A stretch of DNA of 64,000 bases from Chamaecrista fasciculata (GCA_003254925.1 QANZ01006581.1:62001-126000), one strand, 5' to 3'. Positions 47,220 through 58,665 are shown, counted from the stretch's first letter. The notes: generated by a model not told the origin, from the letters alone. Numbers and translations: made by a program.

Positions 47220-48130
47220 TACTTTCAAGAATCAATCAAACATGGATGAAGAAATTGAAGGGTACCAACAGCTTGACAAATAACACATTACTGAAACAAA
47301 TTGTTAGCCAACCACTAAAATTTATTGACAAATAACAAACTACTAAACTTTCAACTAACAAACTACTTTGAAGAATCAATCAAACATGGGTGAAGAAATT
47401 GAAGGGTACCAACAGCTTGATAGAAGGACTAAATTGCATTGTCAAATAAAATATTAATAAACTTTAAACTAACACACTACTTTCAAGAATCAACTAACAA
47501 ACTACTTTCAAGAATCAATCAAACATGAATGAAGAAATTGAAGGGTACCAACAGCTTGACAAATAACACATTACTGAAACAAATTGTTAGCCAACCACTA
47601 AAATCTATTGACAAATAACAAATTACTAAACTTTCAACTAACAAACTACTTTCAAGAATCAATCAAACATGGGTGAAGAAATTGAAGGGTACCAACAGCT
47701 TGACAGAAAGACTAAATTGCATTGTCAAATAACATATATTACTAAACTTTAAGATAACAAACTACTTTCAAGAATCAACTAACAAACTACTTTTATGAAT
47801 CAATCAAACATGGATGAAGAAATTCAAGGGTACCAACAGCTTGACAGAAGGACTAAATTGTATTGTCAAATAACACATTACTAAAACAAATTGTTAGCCA
47901 ACCACTAAAATCTATTGTCAAATAACATCTACTAAAATCTAACAAATTAAATTCCAGTGACATAATTGCAGGACTAAAATGTCGTCGGGAACATGGTTGA
48001 AGAAATTGAAGGGTACGAAAATAACAACTACTAAAATCTAACAAATTAAATTCCAGTGACATAATTGCAGGACTAAAATGTCGTCGGCAACATGGTTGAA
48101 GAAATTGAAGGGTACGAAAAGCTTCACAAA
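47220..48130. repeat. Complex tandem array in the Helitron A 5' region
   Basis: The phrase 'gaagaaattgaagggtacca' or a close variant occurs about seven times (near 47245, 47392, 47530, 47674, 47815, 48000 and 48092). It is embedded in longer units with 'caaataacacattactgaaa'. Two copies of a 98-bp unit (about 47935-48130) are almost identical. It lies between the RepHel start and the Helitron 5' end, so it may be promoter or leader. Confidence 0.75.
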
Positions 48131-48785
48131 AGGACTAAAGTTTATTGTCAAATAACATATCACTTAAACCTAACAATGGGTACAATGAAGGTGAAAGGGG
48201 AAAGAAAATGGCGAAATGGGGGGTAAACAGTAGTTATTCAGAGATGGGGTGGAAAACTTACCAAACTTTAATGATGAGATGAAAAATGCCGTGCAAAATC
48301 AAGGATAGTGCGATGAAGATGAAATTGAAGGTCAGAAATCAGTGAAGACGGCATGGAAATCGCGGCGACGAAGATGAAGGAGTTGATGAAAAATGCAGAG
48401 AGAAAATGGTGAGAGAAATGAAGAGAGGAAATGGTGAGAGAAACGAAGATCTGATGTTGATGATGATGGAGGGAGGAGCCGCCACGTGGGTGTTATGTTT
48501 TTGGAGGATGTCTGATTTTGATGATGAATTGGGAAGGCAACACGTGGCAAATTCAAATTTTGGTGGAGGAAGTCTAAATTGATGATGGAGTATGGCGCCA
48601 ATTTCTGATTTCGTATTTCTTAATGAACAAATATTGTTTTTTAATATGAGAAGCAAGCCACGTGTTAGAGGCAGATTGAGAGTAGAAAAAAAAAAAAAAA
48701 GAAATGCTACTCTCCAATAAGAGCTTGACACATGTTGAAGGCAAAACATTGTTTTGTAGTAATTAGTAGATTAGTAGATAGTAGA

Positions 48786-50383
48786 TATAACACTAATGTC
48801 TTTTATAAAATAGAACACTTAATATAATCAATGATTAAACTACACTTTTTATCTTATATATTTGGGTGAGTTTCATTTTTTTTTTTCGTAAAATTGTTCC
48901 GGTATCTTTTTAGAATACTTTGTTTTTTAGTCTCAATAACTAAATGTGATGATATCTCTCAATTCAAGTTCGAATATGACGTTCAAACCAAAAAAAAAGT
49001 TGAAATATGACGAGTCCAAATATATATATATATATATTGCTTTGACGAGTCTTTTTTTTTTTAAAGCATCAATCCATGATATATTATAGAAACGGTACTT
49101 ACAAACATTCACAGAATTCAAATATGATAAAACATATGAAGAGTAAAAGTAAAAATTGTTATAGTGGGAGTTGCTCTGCATCTGAGCAATTCCTCCCTGA
49201 TTTTCGTATTCTCTTCTTTGTTTTTGTTGTTTCAATAACTCATATTTTTAGTCTCACCTATTTGGTGGTGGTTTTATCCATATCTACTTCTGGTTTTGTC
49301 CATATCTTTTTTGGTTCTACTATTTTTTCGTGAAAGATTTGTTTCCAATTCTAAATCAGCTCATATCTGAGCATATATACCATGAAGTTTTCGATTCGCT
49401 TTTAATTTTATGGTGAAGTCGGTGGCCTCTTCAATCATGAAGTTAAGTTCTCTTCTGATGAACAGAAAGTATAATAGTAAATGTTTTGTTGACAATACCA
49501 AGATCGGTGATGATTTTCATCCTCTTGATAATTTCCACATAGGATCAGTTATGCACTTAGTTTGTCTTCTTAGTTCGACGAATCTTTTCTCTGTATAATT
49601 GGAGTCGTCAACAAAATGGTTAAATTAGATCCCGAAAGTGAATCGCTTATTTCACGGTCAAAATAAACAAAATTAATCATATTTATCTCGTTTCATATTT
49701 CAAATACAATAAGTTCAAAGTTATAGATATTTAATTTTGACAAAGTATTTATCTTCGGTTGATATCATCAATTAATTAGGTCAAATAAAATTCAAAAGTG
49801 AGTTTAAGATAAACAAGTAAAAAATAATTATGAAAACATGAGCAATTTTATATAAAAAAAATTGATTGAATTTGAAAGACTATTTACTTTTTGGTCAGCA
49901 TTCCATGAAAGAAACAACACACAACCCTTTAGAAATCAAGAAAAAAAAAAAAAAACCCNTTAATTTATTCTTATTTATATTTACTTTGATACTGTTTTGG
50001 TGGTAATGCAAGTATATTTTTGTGGCAAAATTTTTTTTTATGTCAATAAAAAATTAAGTGAACAAATAAATAAAAGATTACAACAAAGATAACCAACTTG
50101 GAAGCATTTATTAGTGAAAGAAAAGGATATTACAACATTGATGGCATCCATCAACAAATTACAAGCTGTGATACTTTTTTTTATCTGAAAAAAAATCAGA
50201 TTGATATATTTGTCCTAATCAAACTTCTCAACAAACACACAAGAAGTACATCCAAAATTAATTAATTTTAAAACTGTCACAAATAAAGGAATGAAATTGA
50301 TGACAATTGGAATATTGAAATTGAAGGATTAATCAATCAATTAATTAATTTGGGAGTGTGAAGTGTGAAGTTAATTAATTAAT
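48786..50383. other. Intergenic, no gene recognised
   Basis: Flank between Helitron A and the second B12D gene. It holds a micro-insertion (48982-48996), a (TA)n tract, an unresolved base at 49959 and, from about 50100, sequence matching the 3' flank of B12D copy 1. The short frames at 49076-49598 show no known motif. Confidence 0.55.
48982..48996 (+). mobile_element. 15-bp micro-insertion
   Basis: Direct repeats AAGTTCGAATATGACG (48966-48981) and AAGTTGAAATATGACG (48997-49012), 14 of 16 identical, flank TTCAAACCAAAAAAA. An A-tailed insert with target duplication. Confidence 0.45.
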
Positions 50384-51759
50384 TTATTTGTCAGGATCAG
50401 AGAAGTATTTGTTGATGTTTGGCATAATCTGAGAAGGTTGCTTGCGAACAAACTTCCTGACTGCATGTTGTGAATATTTCTCTCCCTCTGCATGATTCTC
50501 AAGTATTCCTGCTGCTCTTTTTTCCTTCAATACCCTGAAATTAATTATTCATGCATCATTATCAATTAATCATATCACAATAATTCTTTTTCTAAAAGAA
50601 AAATAATTCACAACGGCTTCAATTTTTTCAATTTTCATCTTCATTTTTCTAATCGGAGTTAGTATTGCTAATATAAATTAGCGTTGTTTTCATCGACCTA
50701 GATCAATACTCCTTTTATCAACAAGGATTGGTCCAAATGGTAAGTAACTTAATATTATTTAAATTCTCGAGGAATTTAAGATCTTGTAAATGTAGCTACC
50801 CATATTGAAAGATTTTTTTCATCATAATAAGGTGTATGACATAGATTGAATTCGGATTAATTAAGGCAAAACCCTAAATATTGGGTGAACAACCCCCCCA
50901 AAAAAAAATGCCTGCCCCTATTTGATAACTTGAATGAGTATTGTTGATTTTAATATTAACTTTTTTTTACTGATTTGAATTGGTATGCGTTAATCTTATT
51001 TAACTTGAGTTAGTATTATTTTGAATAAATTAACAATTTAGTTTTTGAAAGATCTCTGAATTGACAATTCGATTTTTAAAAGATTAAAATAAATAATTTC
51101 TAAAAAAACTAAACGGCATATTAATTAGTTCTTCAAAGAATCAACTGGTATACTTGTTAGCTTATAAAAAGGCTAACAAGTATATATACCATTGATTTTT
51201 TTTCCAGAGACTACATATCTATTTCAATCTTTCAGTTATCAACATAATGATCTTTTAGGGACAAGATTATTAAGGTACATTATTTTTTTTTTATTGAACT
51301 AAATTGATACCCATCTTATTAACTTAAATTAACATTGTTGACTTGAATCAGCACTATTATTCCAGCCAAAATGTCTTATAACTCAAACCAATTATTTGTT
51401 TATTCAACACTTATTTTACTTGTCCAAATCAGTATATGTGAAAAAACTAAAATTATGAAGGCAAAAAAGATGAAAGAAATATATCTTTATTTATATATAT
51501 ATACCTGACTTCAGGATTGGTGGTAATGTTCCTCACAAGTTGCATACCGCAAATCCCAACAGCAACACCAACTGAAGCAAAAAGTGGGTAAACCTATATA
51601 TAACCATATAACATACCAGGTTGTTAATTATAATTTAAAAATTACAATTCACAAAACAACTAATTAGCTATTCATCATTCATTTTCTTGGCAACCAAACA
51701 AGACAAATAAAAGAAATGCATTTTAGTACCTCAGGCTTCAACCATCTGGAGGCCGCCAT
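50384..51759 (-). CDS. B12D protein, copy 2 (MLRQ-like)
   Basis: Exons 51730-51759, 51505-51593 and 50384-50534 on the minus strand give 89 residues, with intron phases identical to copy 1. It starts MAASRWLKPEVYPLFASVGV, continues NITTNPEVRVLKEKRAAG and LENHAEGEKYSQHA, and ends NKYFSDPDK. A single membrane segment lies at about residues 12-29. The family is a small mitochondrial membrane protein related to complex I/IV subunit MLRQ/NDUFA4. Intron 1 is only 136 bp and intron 2 has no LINE. A minus-strand TATA-like site lies near 51951-51960. Leader, promoter and 3'UTR all match copy 1, so the genes arose by segmental tandem duplication. Both read intact. Confidence 0.93.
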
Positions 51760-54046
51760 TTTTAAGAAAATTAAAGAAGAAATTAAGAGAGCGAAAGAAA
51801 GAGCGAGAAAATTATAAATGATCGAGATCGAGAGAGTAGAGAAAATTGCAGAAAGTTTGTCTCGCTTCTCCTTCAAGAAACTTGAGAAGCAAGAAACGAG
51901 AAGAAGAAGGAGGAGGCAAAGTATTCTGAAAATGATGAAGAAGGGGATGACTAATATATATGAATTGTGAAGGCCATGCGAATATTAAGGGCTTTCATGC
52001 AATATTACCCGACAAAATAGAAAAGTAAAGGAAATAACACAAGGTCATCCTTTTACCACTTGTTTTCATCTCTTCACCAATGTTCTTATAATAAATTCTT
52101 CTATATATATAATAGTTAATTTGAAAGAGAAAAATATAAATGTTGTTTTACAAAAAAATACTGATTTTTTTTTTTCTTTAGACAATAATGTTTGAGTATG
52201 AAATAGATTAGTGTAATTGATTGAAGCTAAGGAATACAAATTAAAATTAAGCTTTTTCATTAGGTTGATTAATGGAATTTCAGATTATAAATTTTGTGGT
52301 AATTAGAAATTAAAATTAGGTTTCAATTAGTTTTTTAAAAAAACTTGTCAAAATTAGAGAGAAAAATAGAGATTGGATAAAAGCTCGTCTGCAGACGAAA
52401 TTAGAAACAGATAAATTTATCCATAATTTATTATGAAAATAAGTACAAAAATTTCTGTCTCTATTATGTGATGGAATAATATTTCATCCTTATTCTAAGA
52501 CGAAATATTTATGGAATCATGGATTAACCTCCTGCCCCTCTAGGGACAAAAGTTTTCATCTATTCAAGAATAAAAATAGAAATCTGTCCCTAAATTTCAG
52601 GGACATTATTTAGGGGCAAAATACAGTCTTTAATTCCATCCTTGATTGAATTAGGGACGGAAAATTGAATTAGGGACAAATTTTGTCCAATATTTTTATA
52701 TTGATGTGAGATATCATATATCAGCCTAATATATTATGTTATGTTTATTTGTTGTGTGTGTAATGTAATAATTTTTTTTTAACTCAAGAAGATTGAGAAA
52801 ATGAAAATTATTAGGTCATGTGATAGAGTATAAGTCTTGAGGAGAACCATACCCGAAAGTTAATTGTTGAAGTTGGAGAGCCAAGACCTTACATGGTGCT
52901 TTACCTTCAACTAACCACCTGACGTGTGACTCGTATAATTACATACCCCTTCAAAAGTCGACATCCACGACGGCCCACACTATCGACACTAGTACATATT
53001 GATAGCCTTTTCACTTTTGGCGGCTCTATCAGCTCTCAATGAAAGCACCAATTGATACAAGTATAACCAAGACCTTATATGCTACTTTACCTACAGCTAA
53101 TTACTCAATGTGGAGTCATATCAACATGTCTACTATATACTTACAAACTTTGAAAAAAAATTAAAAGACCAAGATTTTTTTTAAAAAAAAAAAAAAGTGG
53201 GCTAGCAGGTGAGATAATTCAGCTGGATTGGCCAATTTTCAGTTTACCAAAAAAAAAAATCAATTTGCATATTAATTCACTTAACTCGTGCCCCGTAATA
53301 AATCAACTTGAATTAGCTGGATAATTAACTTACTTTAAAAGCTCTAATGAAATCTTAGTTGGAACGCTAATTAACTAACAACTTTGTGATGTTATATAGA
53401 ATAATGGATATTAGTACATTAATAACTACTTTTTGATCAATTAATTAAATTAACAATTGTGTTATTATATTCCCCAAAATGGTAAAATGAGACTAAAAAT
53501 GAAAAGGCCAAAGTCCTAATTTGGTCCCTCAGTTATGCTCAGAGTTCTAAATTGGTCTCTCAGTTATTTTTCGTTCCATATTGGTCCCTCAGTTATGCAA
53601 AACTTGGTAAAGTTGGTCCCTCTAACAGTTTTCACCCATTTTTCTGTTAAAAAAAAGACAAAATTGATTTTTAACTCCTAAAAGTTTAAATTTTTTGCAT
53701 CAAGGACCTTTTTCTCTATAATAGAACCAAAATGTAAGAAAGAAGAAATAATCGGGGGTTTTAGTTTATTTCACACAAGAAAAAACTTTTCTCTCTATCT
53801 CTAACGCCACAGAGTCAGAATCTGATGGTTTCTCTCTATATCTCTATCTCTCTCTAACGCCTCAGATTCAGAATCCGATGGTTTAGCCATGATGAAATTA
53901 ACATTTATAGCTCTAAAGAAAGATGAAGAAGAGGGTCAACTAAATCATCTTCAAGTTCAACAATCTAATTCTACAAAATGAAGAAGAAAGCCTACGAAGA
54001 ATTAATTAAAAAAGTGCACACAGATTTCACAATCCCTAATACTAAT
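51760..54046. other. Promoter of B12D copy 2, then repeat-rich intergenic DNA
   Basis: 51760-52010 matches the promoter of copy 1. 52500-52690 has many 'agggaca' and 'gtccctaa' motifs in both orientations, as in subterminal regions of CACTA elements, but no ends were found. 52870-53100 contains a diverged direct repeat of about 60 bp around 'aagacctta'. 53520-53640 is one arm of a foldback element ('ttggtccctcagttatg') without a partner. No gene. Confidence 0.45.
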
Positions 54047-54760
54047 ATTGATGAACCTGGTTCTGGCCGGGGGGTCATTACCTGGTTCGGTGAGGCAACT
54101 CTGGGTCGGAAGTCGCCTGCAAGTCAATGAACACACAGGGGTGGCCCTGCGATTCACCTCCGATGCTTAAGTTAGTAAAGGGTTGGGCACAATAATCTCA
54201 ATAGACTAGTCAGAGTGCGTACCTTTGCCCAGTGTGAAGGGTTAACCTTTTATACTGGTTGAGGGCAATCTGGCGCGATCCTGCCATAAATGCCCGGATA
54301 CTTGATTGTGATCTTGGCTGATCTGATTGTGATCCCTGGCTTCCACGTAATTTCCTTTTCTGCGAAAGGTGTCTTAATGACCAAGGCGTTATTGACGCAA
54401 GGATCTCCAAGTGGATCCTTGATTGATCCTTGGATGATTCAGGGAATGTTTCCGTATTCGTTGATGTGTGGGCGTCCACGATCTTCTCGATTGTGGGCGC
54501 CCACACCTGATGACGAGGTGTTGGGGCGTTCATGCCCATGTGATCCTACTGGTTGGCTTGGATCTTGCTGGATCTAGGGCATGCTCTGCCTTTTGGGTCT
54601 CTCAATTATTGGGCCTATTATCACTAGTCCCAACAAAAGGAGTGAAGCTCTGTCCCCATCAGTGGAGTCCCCGTCGAGGGCATTCTCGACACTGACTATT
54701 TCCTTTGTTGCACATCTGGCGTTGACGCCGAGAGCTTGTGGCGTTCACGAGTATAGATGG
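54047..54760 (-). mobile_element. Possible LTR fragment, minus strand
   Basis: GC content rises sharply here. On the minus strand CCAGTATAAAAGG (54247-54259) is followed by a stretch with TAACTTAAGCATCGGAGGTG and CCACCCCTGTGTGTTCA. This order resembles the TATA-R-U5 part of plant Ty3/Gypsy LTRs. Neither the TG..CA edges nor a second copy, primer site or target duplication could be found. It may be a solo or truncated LTR. Confidence 0.4.
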
Positions 54761-54859
54761 TGGTGACCCAACATGTTGTGGCGTTTACGGGGCTGGCGCT
54801 ACCAACCCTTGTCCTTTCAACTTCTCCACTGACGCTTCGCGTCACTTTAGTTCTGCGCG

Positions 54860-55870
54860 TCTGCGCTTCGTGGCCACGTGTCGCTGCGTGATTGGCCTAA
54901 CCCTCGCCATGATAGCAAAACGTGGACCGAGGGGGGCGCATTTAATGAGCCGTCTCGGTTTTCGTGCAGTTATTTTCAAAAACCGCCAAACCACTTTCTC
55001 CCCCTCACTTCGCCATTTCCAACTCCAAGCTCTCTCTCCTTCATCCCTGTTTTCTCTACACACACGAGCTCCAACTCGCCGGAACTGCCTCCTTGCGCAG
55101 CCGTACAGCGTCCTGTCGTTGCTCGTTCTGCTCTATACGTCGCGCTCGCCGTTGTCCGGTGAGTGATTCTCATTGCCTCTTGTTTTTTCTTGTTTGATTC
55201 CTGGGTTTCGTTTGAATACAACTCATTGCGTTCTTCGTGTTCTTCGCGTTCTTCGCAGTGTTCTTCAACTTTTTCAAGCATTCTCCTCTGGAATTACCTT
55301 TTGATTCACCAGCAACATGGATTTCGATGCAAGTAAGTTTTTTAACCCTTCTCCTTCCTCTTCATCTTCCTTTTCATCTTTTGAATTTTGGTCTGAGTCT
55401 GGTGATCAACCACAACCTCTTCCGAGGGCATTCTCCCCCCTTTTTACTGGTGAATGGAGGTGAGTTCTCCGTAAAATGGGTTATAATAGTCATGTTTCCT
55501 CAGCTGCTAGAAACAACGAGAGGGCGCCCGGAACATCAACGCCTCAAAACCCTATTCCCGAACCATCAACGCCGACAAGGTTCGCCTCCCCCATGGAAAT
55601 GAGGGATGGTGATGCTGTGGCGTCCTCGTCCCATGTTCAGGGAGAGTTTGACCAGATGACTGCTGCTTCCTCCTCGTCTACATCGACGGAAATTCACGAG
55701 ATGTTATCTCCGGACGTGGAATTGGCGCCCATGGACGAGGAATCTTCTACACCTGAGGTCTCGGGCGGTGCGTCTGTTCCTATTTGGGCGTCCATAGGGG
55801 ATGGTAACCCTCAGCAAACAATCTATGGTGAGGAAGTTGATTGTGAATTATTTCTTTGTTGGTGATTTAT
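54860..55870 (+). pseudogene. GC-rich transcript-like unit, possible retroelement gag start
   Basis: A CT-rich leader with a possible intron (donor GTGAGTG near 55158, acceptor TTCGCAG near 55258) leads to an ATG at 55317. That frame opens MDFDASKFFNPSPSSSSSF. It has one in-frame TGA at about 55458-55460 and continues to 55865 with an acidic, Ser/Thr/Pro-rich sequence. GC content is far above the neighbours on both sides. No domain recognised. It could be the start of a Gypsy-type or other transposon protein, or a truncated host gene. Confidence 0.35.
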
Positions 55871-56096
55871 TTCTTTTTATTGTTTGACCTAATGGTGGTT
55901 TATTTCCTTGTTGGTTTATTTTCTTATTGTGTTTATTTGACTATATTTATATTATAATGACTCTTTATTAACTTAATTATGATATGTTAAATTTGAATTT
56001 TATTATATATAGAATTTTTCTAAATTATGATTAGTAATTTATTATTTTATTGGTATATTATTTTTTAATATATTATTAATTAATTAATTAATTTAA
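55871..56096. other. AT-rich segment
   Basis: Sharp return to AT-rich DNA. The last part matches 57100-57180, inside the hAT-like MITE, so this belongs to the partial copy that follows. Confidence 0.5.
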
Positions 56097-56190
56097 AAAC
56101 GGTCCGACCCCAGTTGAACCCCGGTTAAATCATTGAACCTTGAACCACTACTTCAACCGGTTCAAAGGCCGGTCCGATTTTAATAACCTT
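56097..56190. mobile_element. Right end of a hAT-like MITE, partial copy
   Basis: Closely matches the right end of the element at 56788-57268 ('acggtccgaccc', 'attgaaccttgaacc', 'ccgattttaataaccttg'). Its left end is not present upstream. Confidence 0.7.
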
Positions 56191-56779
56191 GGTTATGACT
56201 CTATTTAGGGCTTTATATGGGAGGAAATTGTCAACTCTTTTTTATATATAGGAGTCTGCTGTAATGGATGTAAAAAAATGATTATTTGTTCTTTTTTTTT
56301 AATTTTTTGATGTTGACAGATTCGAGAATCCACGCAGCCGTTAACATGCCAATTGGGTAATTTAATGGTCAGCTTAGCATTTTTGGAACGGTTGAATGAC
56401 GAAATAATCAAATTACAACAAGTCAAACATATTTGAGAATTGAATTGTACATTCACGAAAATTCAGGGGTCATATTTTTAGCCTCTATAAAATTCAAAGA
56501 CTAAAAAGTTAGTTTAATTTTATCCCTCATCAGTCGGTACAAAAATTCAAAATCAATTAGTGCTTACAAAGATAAATTTACACAAAACAAAATAGTTACT
56601 GAAAGAATAAACTAAGCTTAAAATACATTCATCAAGGTGAAGAGTATAGTTTATAGTTGTTAATATATTGGCTAGTTTTGGTTTTGGGTTCTCCTTGGAT
56701 TCTCCTTCTAGCGGTTTGTATAGGGTTTTAGTGGAGGATGCCGTTGGTGTTAGCCTACTTAGGCCGGTGTAGTTTGTTA
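56191..56779. other. Intergenic, no gene seen
   Basis: AT-rich, with no conserved frame. Nothing recognised. Confidence 0.6.
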
Positions 56780-56787
56780 TTTTTTGC

Positions 56788-57268
56788 CATAGTTATTAAA
56801 ATCGGACCGGATTGGCCGGTCCGACCGGTTGAACCGGCCAGGCAGAGAATCGGGCTGAACCGGTCCTGGTTTATTTTTTTTCTTTTTTTTCTTTGATTTT
56901 TTTGGTCTTTTTTTATAATTATGGGTCAAATATTAGAGAATGTTGATTATGAACCAAAATTTGATAGAGAAAGTGATCATAAAATGTCACTTGATGATAT
57001 AATATTGTTGAACATTATAAAAATTGATTATCTCTATATTAATTCATGTTAATTTATGAAAATTGTATTAATATATTAATGTTATAATTGTATTTTGTAA
57101 CCTAATTATGAATATTTGAATTAAAATTTTATCATATATAGGTTTTTTTATTATTTTTAATTTATTTATTTATCAACGGTCCGACCCTGGTTGGACTCCG
57201 GTTGAACCATTGAACCTTGAACCCCTCTTTCGGCCGGTTCAATGGCCGGTCCGATTTTAATAACCTTG
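56788..57268. mobile_element. hAT-like MITE
   Basis: 481 bp. Left end CATAGTTATTAAAATCGG and right end CCGATTTTAATAACCTTG are complements with two mismatches. A perfect 8-bp duplication TTTTTTGC flanks it (56780-56787 and 57269-57276). The subterminal GC-rich 'ccggttgaaccggcc' phrases are also inverted. Eight bases fit the hAT superfamily. No transposase. Confidence 0.85.
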
Positions 57269-57276
57269 TTTTTTGC

Positions 57277-57639
57277 TGTTTGTTTTCTTTTTTCTTTTTG
57301 TACCAAAACCAAAAAATAAAGGATGTACAATCTAACAATCAGATTATTGAGGGTCTCTTTGACATGGCAACTAGTAGTGTATTGGAGAATATAATATTGG
57401 AGAGATATTGGAGAATTAAGACATTGGAGTGAGTTGATAATGTAGTGTTTTGTATGTTCTAGAGATATTGGAGAAATGTAGGGTGTGCAATTATTTAGAA
57501 GGGTATGTAATGATTGTGGTTGGTTAAAATAATTGTATAGGTATTTTAAATTTGTGTAGGGATAAAAATAGTAAATATATTGGAGGATATTGAAGAAATG
57601 TAGGGTGTGCAATCATTATTCTTTTTTATTTTTTTTATT
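57277..57639. other. Intergenic with short repeats
   Basis: Contains repeated 'gatattggagaa' and two copies of 'gaaatgtagggtgtgcaat' about 130 bases apart (near 57471 and 57594). No gene. Possibly an eroded MITE. Confidence 0.45.
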
Positions 57640-58197
57640 TTCACACAAAATAAAATATTACTGAAAAAAAATTATTGACAATTACAATAATTCCTAGACT
57701 GCATTATAATTTTTTTGGACTGGATTACATATTTTATATTATTACTATTTTTTAAATTTTTTTTAATGTTTTCACTGAAAAAATAATTGATATAGAAATC
57801 ATTGATGGTTACAATAATTCATATTTTTAATATTTTTTTTACTACAAAAAATATTACCGATATAAAAATTAATGATGTTTACAATAATTCATGGGCTGGA
57901 TTATAAATTTTTTTGAACTAAATTATATATTTTATATCATTACTATTTTTTATTTTTTTTTACACTACAAAAAATACTACCGACATAATAATATTGATGA
58001 TTACAATAATTCAGCGACTGAATTGTATATTTTTCTGGACTGAATTATACATTTTATATCATTACTATTTTTTATTTATTCTTACACAGCAAAACATATT
58101 ACCAATATAAAAATCATCGATGATTACAATAATTCAGGGACTGAATTGTAAATTTCTTTGGACTAAATTATATATTTATATCATTACTATTTTTTGT
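57640..58197. repeat. Degenerate tandem repeat, about 120-bp unit
   Basis: Four to five copies of a unit containing 'gattacaataattc', then 'ggactgaattata', then 'tatatcattactatttttt'. The copies differ by point changes and small gaps. No coding capacity. Confidence 0.7.
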
Positions 58198-58296
58198 GAC
58201 TCAAATAATACTAATTTGTTGAATTGGTATAATTTTAAGGATCAAAATAATTTTTTTTAATTTGATAAATAATATAATATAATATTATATATATAT

Positions 58297-58665
58297 ACTA
58301 TATTATATGTGGGAGAAGCCTTCTGGTCGTCCTCTCATTTTTTTTTTAGCCAAAGACAAGAATGGACAAAACACCTAACGTATACTAAGATAAAAACATT
58401 ACATGTAATTAAAATATAATATTATATATATATATACTATATTATATGTGGGAGGAGCCTTCTGGTCGTCCTCCCATTTTTTTTTTGGCCAGAGACAGGA
58501 ATGGACAAAACATCTAACGTATACTAAGATAAAAAAAATTACATGTAATTAAAATAAGAGAAAACTTACTATTTGGTCCCTCTCTTTTTACTAAATTAAT
58601 GATTTGATCCCTCATTTATTTTACATATATATTTGTGTGCCCGTTAAGGCACGCAAAACCCTTAG
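58297..58665 (+). mobile_element. Small Helitron, copy 5, with duplicated 5' end
   Basis: TATACTATATTATATGTGGGA occurs twice (about 58295 and 58435). Each time about 130 bp of closely related sequence follows. The element then continues like 4987-5166 and ends at a weakened hairpin (GTGTGCCCGTTAAGGCACGC) and ACCCTTAG. The final CTAG is mutated. Confidence 0.65.

Larger units (their letters stand above)
36364..48785 (-). mobile_element. Helitron A, Rep/helicase element lacking its 3' end
   Basis: On the minus strand it begins TCTACTATCTACTAATC (48785) after an A. The first 1.2 kb matches the start of Helitron B, including a shared 'ttggcgccat' and nearby blocks. It carries the Rep/helicase gene (39452-47060). 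From about 39400 down to 36364 it matches the RPA-side part of B, but RPA itself is reduced to fragments. At 36364 it stops where B begins. The terminal 660 bp expected from B, with hairpin and CTAG, is missing. Confidence 0.8.

Noticed and set aside
48332..48749. Two overlapping minus-strand frames near the 5' end of Helitron A
   Set aside because: Same reason as in Helitron B: no conserved reading frame between A and B.
52500..52690. Possible CACTA transposon subterminal region
   Set aside because: Repeated 'agggaca' motifs are suggestive, but no CACTA end, 3-bp duplication or transposase was seen.
53505..53650. Possible foldback MITE with 'ttggtccctcagttatg'
   Set aside because: Only one arm is present. 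Without the partner arm or a target duplication it cannot be bounded.
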